Origin: Diprion similis
Taxonomy: Eukaryota > Arthropoda > Insecta > Hymenoptera > Diprionidae
DNA: 64,000 bases
Direction: 5' to 3'
Assembly (NCBI RefSeq): GCF_021155765.1
Contig: NC_060106.1
Span: 17,138,031 to 17,202,030, forward strand
This document shows, in pieces, positions 38,180 to 51,708 of this stretch. A model generated the notes under the pieces. The model saw only the letters and a list, made by a program, of their open reading frames with translations, was not told where the DNA came from and ran no database searches. A program made the position numbers and the translations under genes. Positions within the stretch are counted from its first letter, which is position 1. Each line of letters begins with the position of its first letter.

Positions 38180-39375
38180 ATGGCGAACCGCACGGTGAAA
38201 GACGCGAAGTCTATTCGCGGTACAAATCCACAATATTTAGTGGAAAAAATAATCAGATCACGAATATACGATTCGAAATATTGGAAAGAAGAATGTTTCG
38301 CGTTAACCGCCGAACTTTTAGTCGACAAAGCGATGGAGTTAAAGTGAGTGCGATAACATTCATAACCTACATTTTGACACTAAAACACGTCGTTGTTTAT
38401 ATTTGTTAAATCATAAGGTTGACGCAAGTCTCCTAATTGGATTTAATTATATGGAATTATATGAGAATAAGTCAAAACTCTTTTATCGATAACACATGAA
38501 TCAACTACTCATTTTTCTGTTTTAGGTATATCGGGGGAGTGTTTGGCGGCAATGTAAAGCCAACGCCGTTCCTCTGTTTGATTCTGAAAATGCTTCAAAT
38601 TCAACCAGAAAAAGATATCATCGTAGAATTCATCAAAAACGAAGAATTTAAGTACGTACGTGCCCTAGGGGCTCTGTATATGCGACTAACTGGCACATCT
38701 GTCGATTGCTACAAATATTTGGAACCTTTATTCAACGACAATAGAAAATTAAGACGACAGAATAAGCAGGGTCAATATGAATTGATCCATATGGATGAAT
38801 TTATTGATGAGCTACTCAGAGAGGAAAGATCGTGCGATGTTATTTTACCCAGAATACAGAAGCGCCATGTTCTGGAAGAAAATAATGAAATAGGTTACTA
38901 CTTTTATGAATACTCATTTAGTTTTATTCAACCTTGAAGCATTTATAATTCCCTCATCTATATTTCCATCGATCGGAAGTGATAAACAAATGATTTAATT
39001 TTTCCAGAGGGAAAAATATCTGCACTTGAGGATGACATGGACGAGGGGATTGAGTCTTCAGATGACGAAGATGTGCCGGTAGTAAAAGAAGAAGTTCGTA
39101 AGCGTACAGAAGACTTTGAGAGAGAACGTCACAGGGACCGAGAAAAGAGACATGCCCGACCTGAGAAAAAAGCAGAAAGGGAAAAACGGCGGTCCAGAAG
39201 TAGGGAGCGGGAAAGAGACAGGAGGGAACGTAAACGAAGCAAATCTCCTAAACTGTATTCTTCATCTTCGTCACACAAAGACAAAGACCGTGATAAGGAT
39301 AGGCACAGAAGGGACGACAGGGAGAAAGAAAGAGACCGAGATCGTCGAAGAGAACGAGAGCGACCTAGGCACTGA
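38180..39375 (+). CDS. Prpf38A: Pre-mRNA-splicing factor 38A (PRP38 family)
   Basis: Exons 38180-38343, 38526-38893 and 39008-39375 (900 nt, 299 residues), phases consistent (2, then 1). PRPF38A is a component of the spliceosomal B complex, joining with the tri-snRNP and needed for catalytic activation. The N-terminal PRP38 domain fills about residues 1-180: MANRTVKDAKSIRGTNPQYL, YIGGVFGGN, PTPFLCLILKMLQIQP, YVRALGALYMRLTG, YKYLEPLFNDNRKLR. An acidic stretch follows (about 195-205). The C-terminal third is a charged RS/RE/RD-rich tail, as in metazoan PRPF38A. Introns are small (182 and 114 nt). The start codon is the first ATG of the domain and has an AAAAATGG context. Complete. It is distinguished from PRPF38B by the 38A-type start. 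Confidence 0.96.
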
Positions 39376-40616
39376 CGTACCTGACTGTGAGAGAAAACGA
39401 ATTTGTCATGAAAAATTAATACCAAATTGTCATTTCTGTAAGTTACTTCAAATTTGTATGACTAACGAGATAAACTTGTACACCTTGATTATAAAAAAAA
39501 TTCTGTATCATAACAATACCGAAATTTTCAATGTTCCTACTGTCATTCTTCTAAAACGATTCATCATTTTAGCGCAAAATTCTGTAATTACCATGAAAAT
39601 GATATGAGCATCATTTCATACATATGTTTTTGTTATATCTTTGTTTTCACGTAGCCAGAGCATTAAGATAAAACAACAACTGTACTTGGCTAATTACAGT
39701 TTAATAATATTAAAATTACATCATTATTTCATACTAACTGCTACATAGTAGCTTACCCGTACATTGTGTCAGAGGAGCGTGAGTATCCGATATACTCAGT
39801 TACCGAATTCATTGGCAAAGCTATTTAGTATTGGAGATTGTAGATAATTTCATATGTTTTATGCCAGTTATATGAATAACTGACACTGAAAAATTCGTTT
39901 TATTCGTTCTATACATTTTGTAGAACATACAGATTGATTTGAAACACTGCAGTAGCATTGCATATTCTTTTTCCGATCTTCGAGATATCTAAGGTAAAAA
40001 CAGTGCATAATCATAAAAGAATATATTCTTAGCATGGCCGTAATGCTACTGACCACGGACATAAGTGGGTAATATCTAAATAACCGATATTTCATCTATT
40101 TTATGCGATATTTACATATTATAAATCTGCACTACTTTGTAATAAAGTAACTGCAAAATCTCAAGTTTCATAATTATAAATAGTGAGCAAAATATAGTAT
40201 ACAATATACACATATAGGTACGAAGGAATGGGCGATTAGTCATGCAATTAGTCACGTATAAGACTCCTATGCTTAGGGAGCTTCTAAGGAATATAATTTT
40301 TGGATGCGTGAAAAATAGATTTTTCGACAGCAAATATACGGATGTAGGAAATGATCTCAAAAATAAATATTTCCATCAACCGAAATCAAATTGGATGTGA
40401 TCTGCTGCATTTCTTGAATCTTAATATACCTAGTCATAGCCTTTTGAAATTATACAATCTACGTTATATTACGTTTCTTCCTTCCCAATTTTTACAATTT
40501 TCGTACATCGTCAACACGGAAACTCTCTAACAAAAATTCTTGCAGTACTTTTACAGTTACTACGGTGCAGCAACTGAGACATTTGAGCCTTTTTTCTCCA
40601 TAATTTCAAATTCTTG
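39376..40616. other. Convergent 3' intergenic region, PRPF38A / MON1
   Basis: The 3' ends of PRPF38A (plus) and MON1 (minus) face each other. A possible PRPF38A poly(A) signal ATTAAA lies at 39709-39714. No gene seen. Confidence 0.5.
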
Positions 40617-42953
40617 CTAGAACGTTGGTGAATTCAATATAAATAATCTTTCTTCTTCCTTTTTTATCCATTTCAGCAATTTGCTTACAGAATTTATCGC
40701 ATCTGGTTTAGTTACCAGTGGTTCAAAAGTCACATACAATTCGAAACCTGACGTTACCTGGAAAAAATCAAAGCCGAATTGTAAATCTTGTCACTAATGA
40801 AATATCAATATTCATACTAATACTAGTACTGGCAATATTGATACTAGTAATCATAGAATACAGATATTTTAAATGCTTTAAAAAAAATTATTCTACACCT
40901 TACCCATGCTAACATTGTTTCTTTGTCCAATTGTTGGAATATCAACTTCAGTGGTCGATTTGGGGCATGCAATCTGTGATGAAGGCACTGATAGAGTCCC
41001 AATAGTCTGAAATTTATAAGAAAAATATTAATCCATCGCATAAACTCATATTACTTCCCTTAAATACTGAAATTTACCGTTCGATATCTTCATCTGTTGT
41101 ATATGGTGGTTGAAAACCAGGACTCCAGAATTGTGCCGTACTTCTACATTTGTATAAGACATGTCGCATTTCTGGTAAACCAATTTCTGCTGTTGTGACA
41201 GATGCTTTGTTCATTGACTCATTGATGGCTTCCAAACAATTTGTCCTCCGCAGTTTCTCTACTATTTTCTAATTAGAAATCAAAAAGATATGATAATAAA
41301 TAATACATTATCCTCTTCAATTGTATCCATAAAGGATTACGCTTACTTGCTTGGCATCCGACAAAGAATAGAATACGTCTCTGTCGACAGTCAGAAGCAA
41401 TAAACAAGCTTGGCAATCCTCTGCCAGGTACGAAACATGACCGTGCATAAATCCATTGGAATCAAACTTGGGCAAACATATTGGCGTCCAGCTTTCTACC
41501 GTTTTAAACGACTCTGAGCTGGCAACCAAATTTTGGATCAAATGCAAGTCAGCTGGGTGTATGAAATATTTTTTCATTCTGACCAATGTCACCAGCTGAT
41601 TATCTGCTAGCAGTATCGCAAACACCAGATTCTGAAATTTTTTTATCAGTGAGCTCAATACATAACACATAATACATATATACATAACAGAATGAAAAAA
41701 AAAAAAATAAAATAAATATTCACAATAAAGGGAATACTATAAACAAGATAATGATAAGAGACAGGCTTGTTAAGAGAAACAAATATAGAACATTACGTTT
41801 TTGAATCATTTGAGGTACACAAGCACTGCTTTTTCTCACCTTAATTTTGCCACAAGTTTGAACAATAGTTTGAGTAATAGCATCCCTCATGGAAGGCAAC
41901 AAAGGCAAGCATTTAATAGCACCTAGAAAAAAGGCTGGCTCTCTATCCATAAAATTCAACAAATGATCGATTAACCTCTCGCTGCCTGTCAATAATCTTC
42001 GCAAATCAAAGTTTCGCCTCTGGTCGTAAACCCTCGTCAGTTGAGCTTGTGTGAGGACGGAAACTATTTGATTATAGACGTATCTATAAAATAAAATTTA
42101 GATTCCATAAATGGGTTCAATGGACACAGTCAGTAAACAAGACGAACAAAGATATTAGAAAGAGAGTAAACTTATTTCTGTTTTCACACATAATTAGAAA
42201 TACCGCTACCTTGAAGAAAACAAGTATCATGACTCTGTAATAAAGAATTGCAAATTGTAAGAATGAATTCTGCGGTAAACTCACGTTAGCTGTAAAACTA
42301 GCTGCGGCACACTTTCCAGTGTTTTAGAAACAGTGACTAGGATAAGTGGACCTTTGACAACGAAAACGAAATTAGTATCGCCTGCGTGGACCGATCTGAT
42401 CATGTCGTTACCATCTTGAACGAATGAAACTAACGCCTGCATAACGCCCATAAGTGTGACCAGTTTATCCTCGGAACTGTGCCTCGAGTAAATGGGTTTT
42501 CCCGCCTGGCTTAGTATAAATATATGCTTTTTCTGAGCCAGCCACGTCGTGTTCCTCATCGGGTCAATTTCCAGACTATTCAGACTGAGCTGCTGCGTGG
42601 TATCCTCCTGCAAAATAGGATATCAGCGTACTGGGCAATCGGAATTTGACTCCTTCTGTCACGTTAGAGGTTAGGAGACTCACGAGCTCCGAATCGTCCG
42701 GAGGACTAGGCTTTGGCTCCGTGGGGCTGGTCGCCGTTGGCGTTGGCGGGGCATCCCGAATGTCCTCCTGGAGTTCGGATATCGTGCTAGTCGTGCTCTC
42801 CTTCATTTGCCTGTCGTCTATGCTGCTGCTCATCTCTTGCTCGTATTCCTCGAAACTATCCGTCGTCACTAGCATCGTCTCAGCCGAAGCCCCAGGCTCG
42901 ATTCCTGGCTCGGCTATAACGTCATCGACACCAGGTGCCTCGGGATTGGCCAT
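40617..42953 (-). CDS. Mon1: Vacuolar fusion protein MON1
   Basis: Exons 42953-42684, 42607-42285, 42083-41840, 41631-41347, 41268-41078, 41006-40904 and 40757-40617 (1557 nt, 518 residues), all phase-consistent. With CCZ1, MON1 forms the exchange factor that loads Rab7 on late endosomes, replaces Rab5, and drives fusion with the lysosome and autophagosome maturation. The first about 90 residues are acidic and low-complexity, as in animal MON1. Longin-type regions follow, with family motifs such as KKHIFILSQAGKPIYSRH, GPLILVTVS, QIVSVLT, DRRILTGS-like LRRLLTGSERLID, and HLIQNLV. The C-terminus includes FELYVTFEPLVTK. There is no in-frame ATG further upstream. Introns are short (77-270 nt). 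Complete and intact. Confidence 0.95.
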
Positions 42954-44055
42954 TTTTACGCTAATTTGATTAGTCGATTCACGATTCACACTTTTCTTAC
43001 AAAATTGACGTTTGTCAATAATCAGCCGGCCATGACAGCGCGGCCGAAATGTTTTCAACCAACGTCACGTCGCTGTTATCTTTCATGCACGCCGCCCCTG
43101 CGGCGCATTCTCGCAATGTTGCCAACGTTATGCAACGGCTTGACAAAATATCCCTAGATCACCCAGGCGGGAATGTATTAATCGGTTCAAACTCCGTCCT
43201 TGGAGCAAAAGCTGTGTCCAAGGCAAAATTAAAATTCAATTACATCTAATTTCCAGACAAATATCTTAAACATATCAGTCGAATGAAAAAATTCCGTCAC
43301 TCAATGCTTGCCTTAGTTTTTTGCATACGCGGGGGAGCTTCTTTTACATACAATAGCTGTTATACCGATGATTCATACACAATATCAGTGACTGAAAACT
43401 GAACTATGTTCGAAAAAAAAACTACGAAAAAATCATGCATTATCGTGCAGTATGGGTGTTTTTAGTTTCAATCTCGTTTTCATCAGACGTATCTTGAAAT
43501 TATGGTCATCAGAAATTTTTAAAATTAGTGTGTCTGAAATTGATTAGTCATACCCTGCAGACTACCACTTATGTCAATTAAACTATATTTCATGCTAAAA
43601 ATTAACGAAAAAACAAGTATACAGAGGACAGGAACTACTGGAACTTACTTATTTATCATGATGTCCTTTCGCCTATAAATGTTACACATATTTATGAGTG
43701 CGGTTAGGAAGAAAGAACAATAATCTCGTTTCAAAAGTTTTCGGATTATTTGATATGCGTTCACAAATTTTCTCATCAATTCAATGGAACTTTTACATGC
43801 CGACCGAAACTTTATTCGTGATTGCGATAACATTCGAATAAATTTGAACACTAAGCATAATTATTAATATTAAAAATCCATACAAGAAGGGTAAAATTTT
43901 AGGACTTCTACTTAATCTTCCGATTATCAATATCTCTGATATTACGAGCTTTTAAGAAGTATCTAGCCTGTGGAGCTTACGAAGTTGAATATGATACAGA
44001 GCGTAAGTCTTTTTGGGAACTTGTAATATTGGATTTAACGATAAGTGGCTGCAGC
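42954..44055. other. Spacer between MON1 start and MED20 end
   Basis: MON1 and MED20 are in tandem on the minus strand. This 1.1 kb must hold the MON1 promoter and the MED20 3' UTR. A candidate MED20 polyadenylation signal (AATAAA on minus) is at 43811-43816, about 240 nt after its stop. The plus-strand open frame at 43049-43249 is not recognised. Confidence 0.5.
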
Positions 44056-44253
44056 TTATATGACGCTGGTAGATTTTCTGTACTGTCCAAAGTGCTCCAA
44101 ATATTGCTGTATGGTATCCATGGGTTGATAAATATCATTCATGCGGTTCTGTAAGATGTTTCAAACAAATTACAACAATTCACTTTATCCCGCAGATATA
44201 AATTGCTTGGGGTTTATTTTCAAATTTCAATCGTAAAAAGGAGAATCGTATAG

Positions 44254-44284
<31 letters not shown>

Positions 44285-47200
44285 TATCTTCGTTTATCTT
44301 ACTTGTAAATACTGAGGAGCTTGATTCGGTACAGCTGATCCAAGGAAACCTTGAAGAAATTCTCTCATCAACTCCCACGAGCTACCGGGAATGACGCAGG
44401 GCCGATATTCGACCTGTGAAAGGTTGTTTATTTGAATTTGTTATTATGAATTATTGCTCAGGATGACACGACTATTTTTCAAGATGAAGCGAACCATTGG
44501 GCAAAAATAAAAAAGTTGAGAAAAATCCCTCGAAGCCTAATGTTTCGATCAAAAGAAATTATTGTATAAACATAGAAGGCGTCGATAAAAATGGGGTTCG
44601 ATGAACCATATGATATAAAATTAATACAGGAGAAACATTATTACGCAAGTTTGAAGAAAACAATGACATGCGCGCGCCTTTTAACTTCGTTTTTAACGCA
44701 TTCTTAAATCAACAAGGCCTTTACATCGTTGGCGTAATTCGTCAGTTCTGCGTAATGCAGAAATATTGATTTAGCCAAATGGACGGTCGACGTCGTTTAG
44801 AGGCTTGGAAATTTATCCTACGACGCAGATACGTCAATGAGACTAAATATTTATATTCAGAGGAGATTTCTGTTATAAACCTCAGTTTAACCGTCAATCT
44901 GCTGATTAGTATAACGCCTAGGGAGCTGCGTAACCGCGTTGCAGAATTCCACGTAAGGAGACTTAAGCTCGTGCATTTTTCATCGGCTTCAGATGAACAT
45001 GACGACATTTCGCGACAGACTTTCGGAGAAACGTTACAAGTACATAATTGTACTAACATAGATTCCAAGGTTCATCGCAGACAAAGATCGTCAAACGTTA
45101 TCACTGTTCACACTATCCTTCTTCTTTCTCACTTGGCGCAAATACAATAAGCGTATAAAGACATCTGTAAGATCAACACGCAATTACATATCTAAATATA
45201 GTTACGTCTACACATTGCGGTTAAAATTCACTTACACACGCTCCAGACATTTTTTCATCACACAGCCTCGCGGGAAGTTGTGCGAAATGCGTAATAATAC
45301 AGAATAGCTGCGATGCGAGAATTTGACATTGAAAAAATTCCATTTTCGCCGCGGAATTTTTCGAATTATTCGTCTTCACCCGCTCCTCGCATTGTATCAC
45401 CGACTGGCACCTTATTTTTCATCGCTTTACCCCATTACCAGGAAATTTCTGTACGAAAAAAAGTACACCCTGTGTTGTTTATACCTGTGAGGTCTGCGTT
45501 TTCCGCACCTCAATTTACGAGTTATCTGCACGGAACGATCTCGCGATTTCAATAAAGTATAAAAATGCGATGATTTTTTAGATTAAAGAGTTCAAGGCTT
45601 CGTGTATTCTTCAGCATGTTCCCTCTTTATTTTTCATATCGGTGTGCACGCGGGCGGGTTCTGTACGCATACATCGACCTGATCCCGACAGCTTCCATCT
45701 CGAACCTCATACCATTTGCCGATTATTCAGCCCCGCAGGTACGGGATTTTTGGTGAGCAAAAATCACGCAAGCACGAAAATATTCAGGGAAGAAGAAATC
45801 TGGGGGCTCAGAGATAATGAGATTTTCTCCTCTGCTCACCTCCGTTTTTTCCCCTAATGTTTTATTTCCTACAGTTTTGTCCTCATTTTTCTAAGCCCAT
45901 AACAAGAGATGTTCCATAGCAAGACGTGGATGTTTCTTTTACCGCTGTAATATCGCCTGCCAGCTTGCGGGGAGAAAAAATAAAAAGAGACAAAATTGAG
46001 GGAAAAAAAGATTGTCAACCACAGGATTACAACCGAGCAAATGGAACCAAGAAGTAATATTATTTTTTACACACAAGCTTAAAGGATATCGTACAACGAA
46101 AAACTTTTTCCTCTCGAGCTTATATCCGGCCGCAGATCCAGGATCACGAGGAGGAAAAAATTCGCATGCAGGAGTATGTGACATAAATTTTGTTTACTGA
46201 AAGTTATTAGAAATTCTTGCGGCGTATTTCGGTGTATCAAATCCTTAACCGAAACGGCCAGTCGACTGAACGCAATGTTATATTAAAAATGGCGGCTTTT
46301 AGAGCGGCGGCGTTAGATCGGCTAGAAACCTTCGATAAACGAGGTTCGTGAAAGGTGTAATAGTTGGGTGAATAAAACCCCTTTTCTTTCCGAAGAACCA
46401 TCAGAATATAACGTTGAAAAAGTGAAGGAAATAAGGATCATAGTAATAACGTGTAGGTAACAAAGAGTCTCGCGGAGAGTATTAGAGCGTTATTAAACGC
46501 TTACAATCTTTCAATGGCGATTGGCGATTATCTACCTCAGTTCTGAACTAAGTTCACAAGATTGTTTCGCAGACCGAAGGCTCGGGGTAAAGCTGCAATG
46601 CCAACGTTCTGCGGGTGGAAGGATAATATTTTAAAATCTATAACGCACGGATAAGCTCAATTATCTTTGCGGTCTGCTGAACGTTGAGATTCGCGAATTC
46701 CGCGGATCCGGGATAGAAACAAAGCGACGAATTTAATCCGGATTGATTAAGAGCGCTACTGCGTAGAGGGCTTCGCTACTTTTTAGGGAGAAACTTTCCG
46801 GATTAGAGGTGCTTGAATTTTTCCCTTCCTCCACTTTTTCTTCCCTCGTTTCTCTCTTTTCTTTTCATTAAGGCTTTGAAGCGGCTCGAGTCGTACGGGA
46901 TTTATTACCTGTGCAAGTATCAGACGCACACTTTCTTTTAGAGCCTCTTTGAAGCAAAAGTTCGTTCCGGATACACTTGGACAAAAAATATTTAAGAACG
47001 TCGCGACGTTGCTTCCGTAGTCTTGACGAATAACAATAACCAGCATGCGGTCATATCGGAAAAATTTCGCGACATCAACCATGTATATACCTAATTCCGC
47101 GTCTCAACACGATGTCGAAGCTAAGAATACGTAAATTGAAGCACTAATCGGGCAAGAAAAAACTGATTCCACAGCGCTTAGCGTTTTTGAAAACATTGGC

Positions 47201-50200
47201 TGGAAAACAAACGGGACTGGTAATGGAATGAATATACGTATATTATTTTGTAAAAACGTCCGCACTGTTCTGCAGCTGGAAAATTGGACAGTTGCAAAAG
47301 TTGCGAAATGTCAATTCGAGTCTATTCTGCACTAGACAATACTTTTTACCCTGGATTGGGACGGAAAATTGACGAGTGAAAATTCGCATATAAGCTATAC
47401 ATATAGATTCCCTTTATCCTCGATTCGTCGAACAACGAACGACTTTTGAAGCAGCACCAGAGGCGGTCCGTAGTTGTATTAATCGATTCTGCCTCGTGGG
47501 CTTTTCACTCGCACAGAGAATTAATTCTTCTCATTGGTTTTTTGTTTTGTCTTTTCAAATCAGCAGGAATGGATTGAAATCAAAAATCTACTATAACAAC
47601 GTAGAATAAGAATTAGAATTTGTGGTACATGAAATTTGCCAAGCCATATAAATATTTTATTACGGTATTAATGATATGATAAAAGGCTAATTAGTCAGCG
47701 TATCGACATTTCCGTAAGGAGCTGAAGAGAAAATGATACAAGAATAAAATGGAGACGTTAAAAGCAGGACAGTAAAGTATAAAATCCGTCTCGAAAAGTC
47801 AAGAATCTCATACATGCATTGGGGTGAAAATTTAAACCCTCCAATGACAGCGGTTATATTTTTCTCTCCCTGAGTTTTTCTTTCCCTGCGACTAAACGGA
47901 AATGAAGAGTTTTTTTTTAACGTCTTTACTACACCTCGCAGTTCCTCCGCTTACTTATGGTGGATGAAGTTAGTTTCTTCACCTCAGGCAGATGATCAAA
48001 CTGAGCCCAGTCTGATCGCGTCGAACCCGAAATAACAGAAGAGCAGAAAAGAGAAGAGAAGAGAAAACTTGCAGGATCAGGCAAACTGTTTTCTTTGAGG
48101 GGAAGAAACAGCGTGCAGTAAAACCTCGCCAGATCTCTCTCTCTCTCTCTCTGGGGGGTGAATCTCGGCAAGAAGTGAATTATTTATATAGAGTCTCAAC
48201 GGCGTTACGTTATTCGCTGAAAACGTTTAAGTAACGGACAAATTGTGCTGCAACATAGGCAATAAAATTATTGAATAACTCGTGAAAACTTTACCATTTT
48301 CCGCGTTATTGGATACCTGAAAGTTTCAAAAATTCAAATCTTTCGTATATATAGTATACGCTATAATTTTTAACGCGTTCTGTGCACACTCGAATATCAA
48401 GTACACGTGCATGCATACGTATACCTGCTCCGAATTGCATCGTTGAATCCATATTGAACTTGTGCAAGTACGCTGCGCCTGCATTCGACCCCCCCCCCCC
48501 CTCAGCCCTCCACCCCACACACACGATGCGTCCATATCTACGCTTCAGGGAGAACAAACATGTTCCGTACTTATAGGCAGAGGACGAAACGAACGTTGCA
48601 GGTGGATTGGGAAGCGACAAATTGTAACGACGCGACGTCCCCGGGGCTTACACGCATATATACCAACATACCCACACATGGACGGGGTGGGTACGTCATC
48701 ATGAATACGTATAATGTCTACGTAGTCGTGTACAGCACGTGCATGTTGGTTATACTCGTGTAGTTTGACAGAGGGAGGCGAACGGAGGTATTATGGGTCC
48801 TCCAATACCCATCTGCAACCACGGTAACACAGTTTCTGCGGCTGTTCCGCAGGCACGTCTCGAGTCCCATGGAGGATTCGGCACGTATGAATAATAACAC
48901 GTTTTTCTGCCCAGAGTCACAATCAGCGTATTTATAAGGGATGTCCGATGCGATTGAAGTTAGTAAAGTTATCGTAACGATGCGGGTTCGATAAAGTCTC
49001 TGCCTCGCACCATTAGAATGATATGAAACTGAGGAAACCATATCGAACCAAACATACTCATATTTTTTAAAATTCAAATCCTTGAAAGTCATTCTATAAT
49101 TGCAAAATAGTGAATTTCTGATGTTTCGTTGCATTAAGGTTACTTACTTCAACCTTCTGCTATCCGATTACGAGTTTCCTTATTCCTTATTCCTGTTTCC
49201 GTATTTTCTTACTGGATAAAATTGCAGTTTTTTAGTGATTTCGATATCTTTGTGACGACCGAATTCCAATCTGAACAATGTTTTCTAAGGTGGTGCAAAC
49301 TCCTGCCTGAGCACCCCCAGCACCCCCTTAAGCGGGCATGACTTAAGTCGGGTCGAGGGGCGGGTATGTGTGTCGTCGAGGGAGGTTTGTCGCTCGAAAT
49401 AGGCGATGCATGCAACACCTATGACAGAGGGAGGGTGTGAACCACCACCCAAGTGGGTAAAGTCTGCGATCGATCGATAACGTGTAGTTATCTTAGATAC
49501 TTACCCGCAAACCCCACCCTGCCCGCAGCCTTGTCTACTTATCGTCTATTCCTTCGCTACACGGCATGCATCTCGAAAAGTTTGAATAAAGAGAGACCGA
49601 GGCGTTTGCTTTTGTCATAGATTTAGCATAGCACTCGTATTTCGTCTCGACTTTATGCGGAAATGGTCAACACGAATTTAGAACTGATTTGGACGAGCGA
49701 TCGTTTGTCTGTAGACTGTATCACAGTTACAAGCTTCTCGTTTTTATTCTGGTTTTTCCAGACAAGACGATAGTTGAACAGCTAAGTTAGCGAAAAAAAT
49801 TACTAAAAGTTTGCCGAATACTTCATCCGGTTTGTAAGCTTGTTAAATATCTGCTTAGTTTATTGTTGGAAGATTGCGTGAGCATCGTCTATCGGTTGGG
49901 AAAACCAAAGTTTTGCACAAATAATCAAGATGGGTGGGTGGATGAAACGAAAAAATTGCGAAGATTTATACCATCAAACAATTTTTCAACCTCTATTAAT
50001 TTCTACTTTTGAAAATCAGATGTTTATTTGAATTGTTGGGTAACTGAAGTGAAATTTCCGTATTTCCTTTTATCAAAAGTGTAAATATTTCGTAGCTGCA
50101 TTAAATGTATAGGAACTTCGGATGTTCTTTGACATACGATGAAAATATCTGAGAACTGAGGCTTTCGGCGGAGAAAAATTGATTAAAAGATGAAAGCATA

Positions 50201-51708
50201 GAGTGAATTAGATCACGTAACGGGCGAGACTCTGATGCGAATGCGACTGAAAAATTTCAGACGTAATTAATCTCCGTGGTAAACAGAGGATCGCGTAGTT
50301 ATATAAGTTTAACGATCAATTATTGTTTGTAGTGGAAAATCCGTCGGCAGGAAATTTGGTACAGGGGTAGGTAATGGAAATAATAATTCAACGTTTGACG
50401 GATAAACGATGGTACTCAAATTATTTAAGCGGAAACGACCAGCTGCTCTGTTAAATTTAAGATCAAAGTTCCTAGAACGTTTTCCGAGAGGCGTGCGACT
50501 GAAAATTGAATATCTCGGGTTATTATCATATTTAAGCGACCGTAAATGCCAAAATTATGCTGTACGAAAGAGTTGACTGGTCCTTTCATATTTAATAACG
50601 TTAATGAAAGGTGAATCAGCGATGACGGCTGATGAAGAATTCGTGTAATTAAACTAAAGATATTATATTTCTAATATTTTTGTTCAAGTAGCATTTTTTT
50701 TTTATCATTTCGCATTTGCGTCTTCCGTCTTTGAAGTTGCTGTATTAATAAACCAGGACCGAGACCAGGTAGACCTTTTTGAATTTATCATAAAATACGA
50801 AATTCTCTCACTTTTTCGGTAATTTGGCGTATTTGCAGAACGTCTCTCGAGAATTGAATTCGTTATGTTTACATCCCGGCTTTAACTTTGCAGCGACTCT
50901 TTTCACGATCGCAGATAAAAACAAACTGAGACTAAAATCAAACCTCTACCGAGCATCGATCTCAAAAGTCAGACATAAGGTGCGTCAGAAAAAATTATTT
51001 GCTCTCTGTGCAGTAACCTATAGCTAGATTGAAATTCAGTGAAAATTGGAGTTTCTGAAATACTGGGGTCATTTTGGTCCGCGTGGTGACGTCGAATTAT
51101 CGATTTTGGGGAGCAGAACGGCTGCTCTACGCGTGCAAAGCCACCCCTGGTTCTTAAGGGAGAAAAAAAAGCTCAGAAATGTCTAGCAATAACCAATTCG
51201 GTATCTCATTAGACTCACCGCAATTCGAAGCGGTCATTGTCGAGTCCTTGTTCTGTTCACAAGCCGACAGTTGAAATCAGGAGTCGCATACATAGAATAG
51301 CACAAGAAAGCAATCAACGGTTCCTATCCCAGGACGTAGAGGGAGGGAGAAAAAGCTGATGAATGTCGGGTAAACAAATGGCATGGAAGTCTGGCGGAAG
51401 CATTACGCTTCGCGAATTGTTAATTGAGGGATTTGTGACAAGTCATACCTCGACAAGAACGCCTTTGAAGTTCTGGCTCATCGTGACGCTTCCGAGTTTA
51501 ACGCAGAAGTCACCGATTTCGAATCTCGGTCCCTTGGCCTCGACCTTGGTCTGCTTTTTGCTGGTGTATATGCTGGTCATCTTGAGCATGAGAAGGTCAA
51601 AGAGACCGTCCGCGATAAGAGGAACCACCTTGGTCCCCGACTCGAGTACGGCGAATACGGACGCCGGCTGTTCGGAGTTGTGAAGGACGTGGACAGTCTT
51701 CGGAGAAC
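44056..51708 (-). CDS. MED20: Mediator complex subunit 20, partial (N-terminal exon not found)
   Basis: Visible exons 51708-51449, 44413-44303 and 44148-44056, phase-consistent, ending in TAA. MED20 belongs to the Mediator head module, where it pairs with MED18 and helps contact RNA polymerase II and TBP. Diagnostic stretches: [86 protein letters not shown] and [18 protein letters not shown]. These cover roughly residue 60 to the end. The first visible exon begins mid-codon (phase 1) after acceptor CCATTTTCAG, so about 55-60 N-terminal residues, including MGVT, are missing. I found no match for them up to base 64000. The intron between the first two visible exons is 7.0 kb. Confidence 0.93.
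44257..44284. repeat. (TA)n microsatellite
   Basis: TA run inside the short MED20 sequence just 5' of (upstream on plus) the middle exon at 44303. Confidence 0.9.
48133..48152. repeat. (CT)n microsatellite
   Basis: Perfect CT run of ten units followed by a G6 run. Confidence 0.9.
48489..48501. repeat. Poly-C homopolymer (13 nt)
   Basis: C-run followed by a CA-rich short repeat (ACACACAC at about 48517-48524). Confidence 0.9.

Larger units (their letters stand above)
44414..51448 (-). other. MED20 7-kb intron
   Basis: Unusually long for this gene cluster. It contains microsatellites, a poly-C run, and open frames (for example 44779-45150 plus) that I do not recognise. No nested gene is convincing. 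GC content is visibly higher than in the 14-35 kb region. Confidence 0.65.

Noticed and set aside
39129..39425. Minus-strand open frame across the PRPF38A tail.
   Set aside because: It is the antisense reading of the Arg/Asp/Glu-rich C-terminal coding sequence, which rarely makes stops on the other strand.
43049..43249. 66-residue plus-strand open frame next to the MON1 start.
   Set aside because: Not recognised, and it overlaps the expected MON1 5' UTR and promoter. It could be a divergent noncoding transcript at most.
44779..45150. 123-residue plus-strand open frame inside the 7 kb MED20 intron.
   Set aside because: No recognisable motif, no poly(A) or promoter signal, and the same DNA is also open on the other strand.
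49318..49345. CCCCCTTAAGC, similar to the right end of the TTAA foldback elements.
   Set aside because: No partner inverted repeat or left end within several kilobases.
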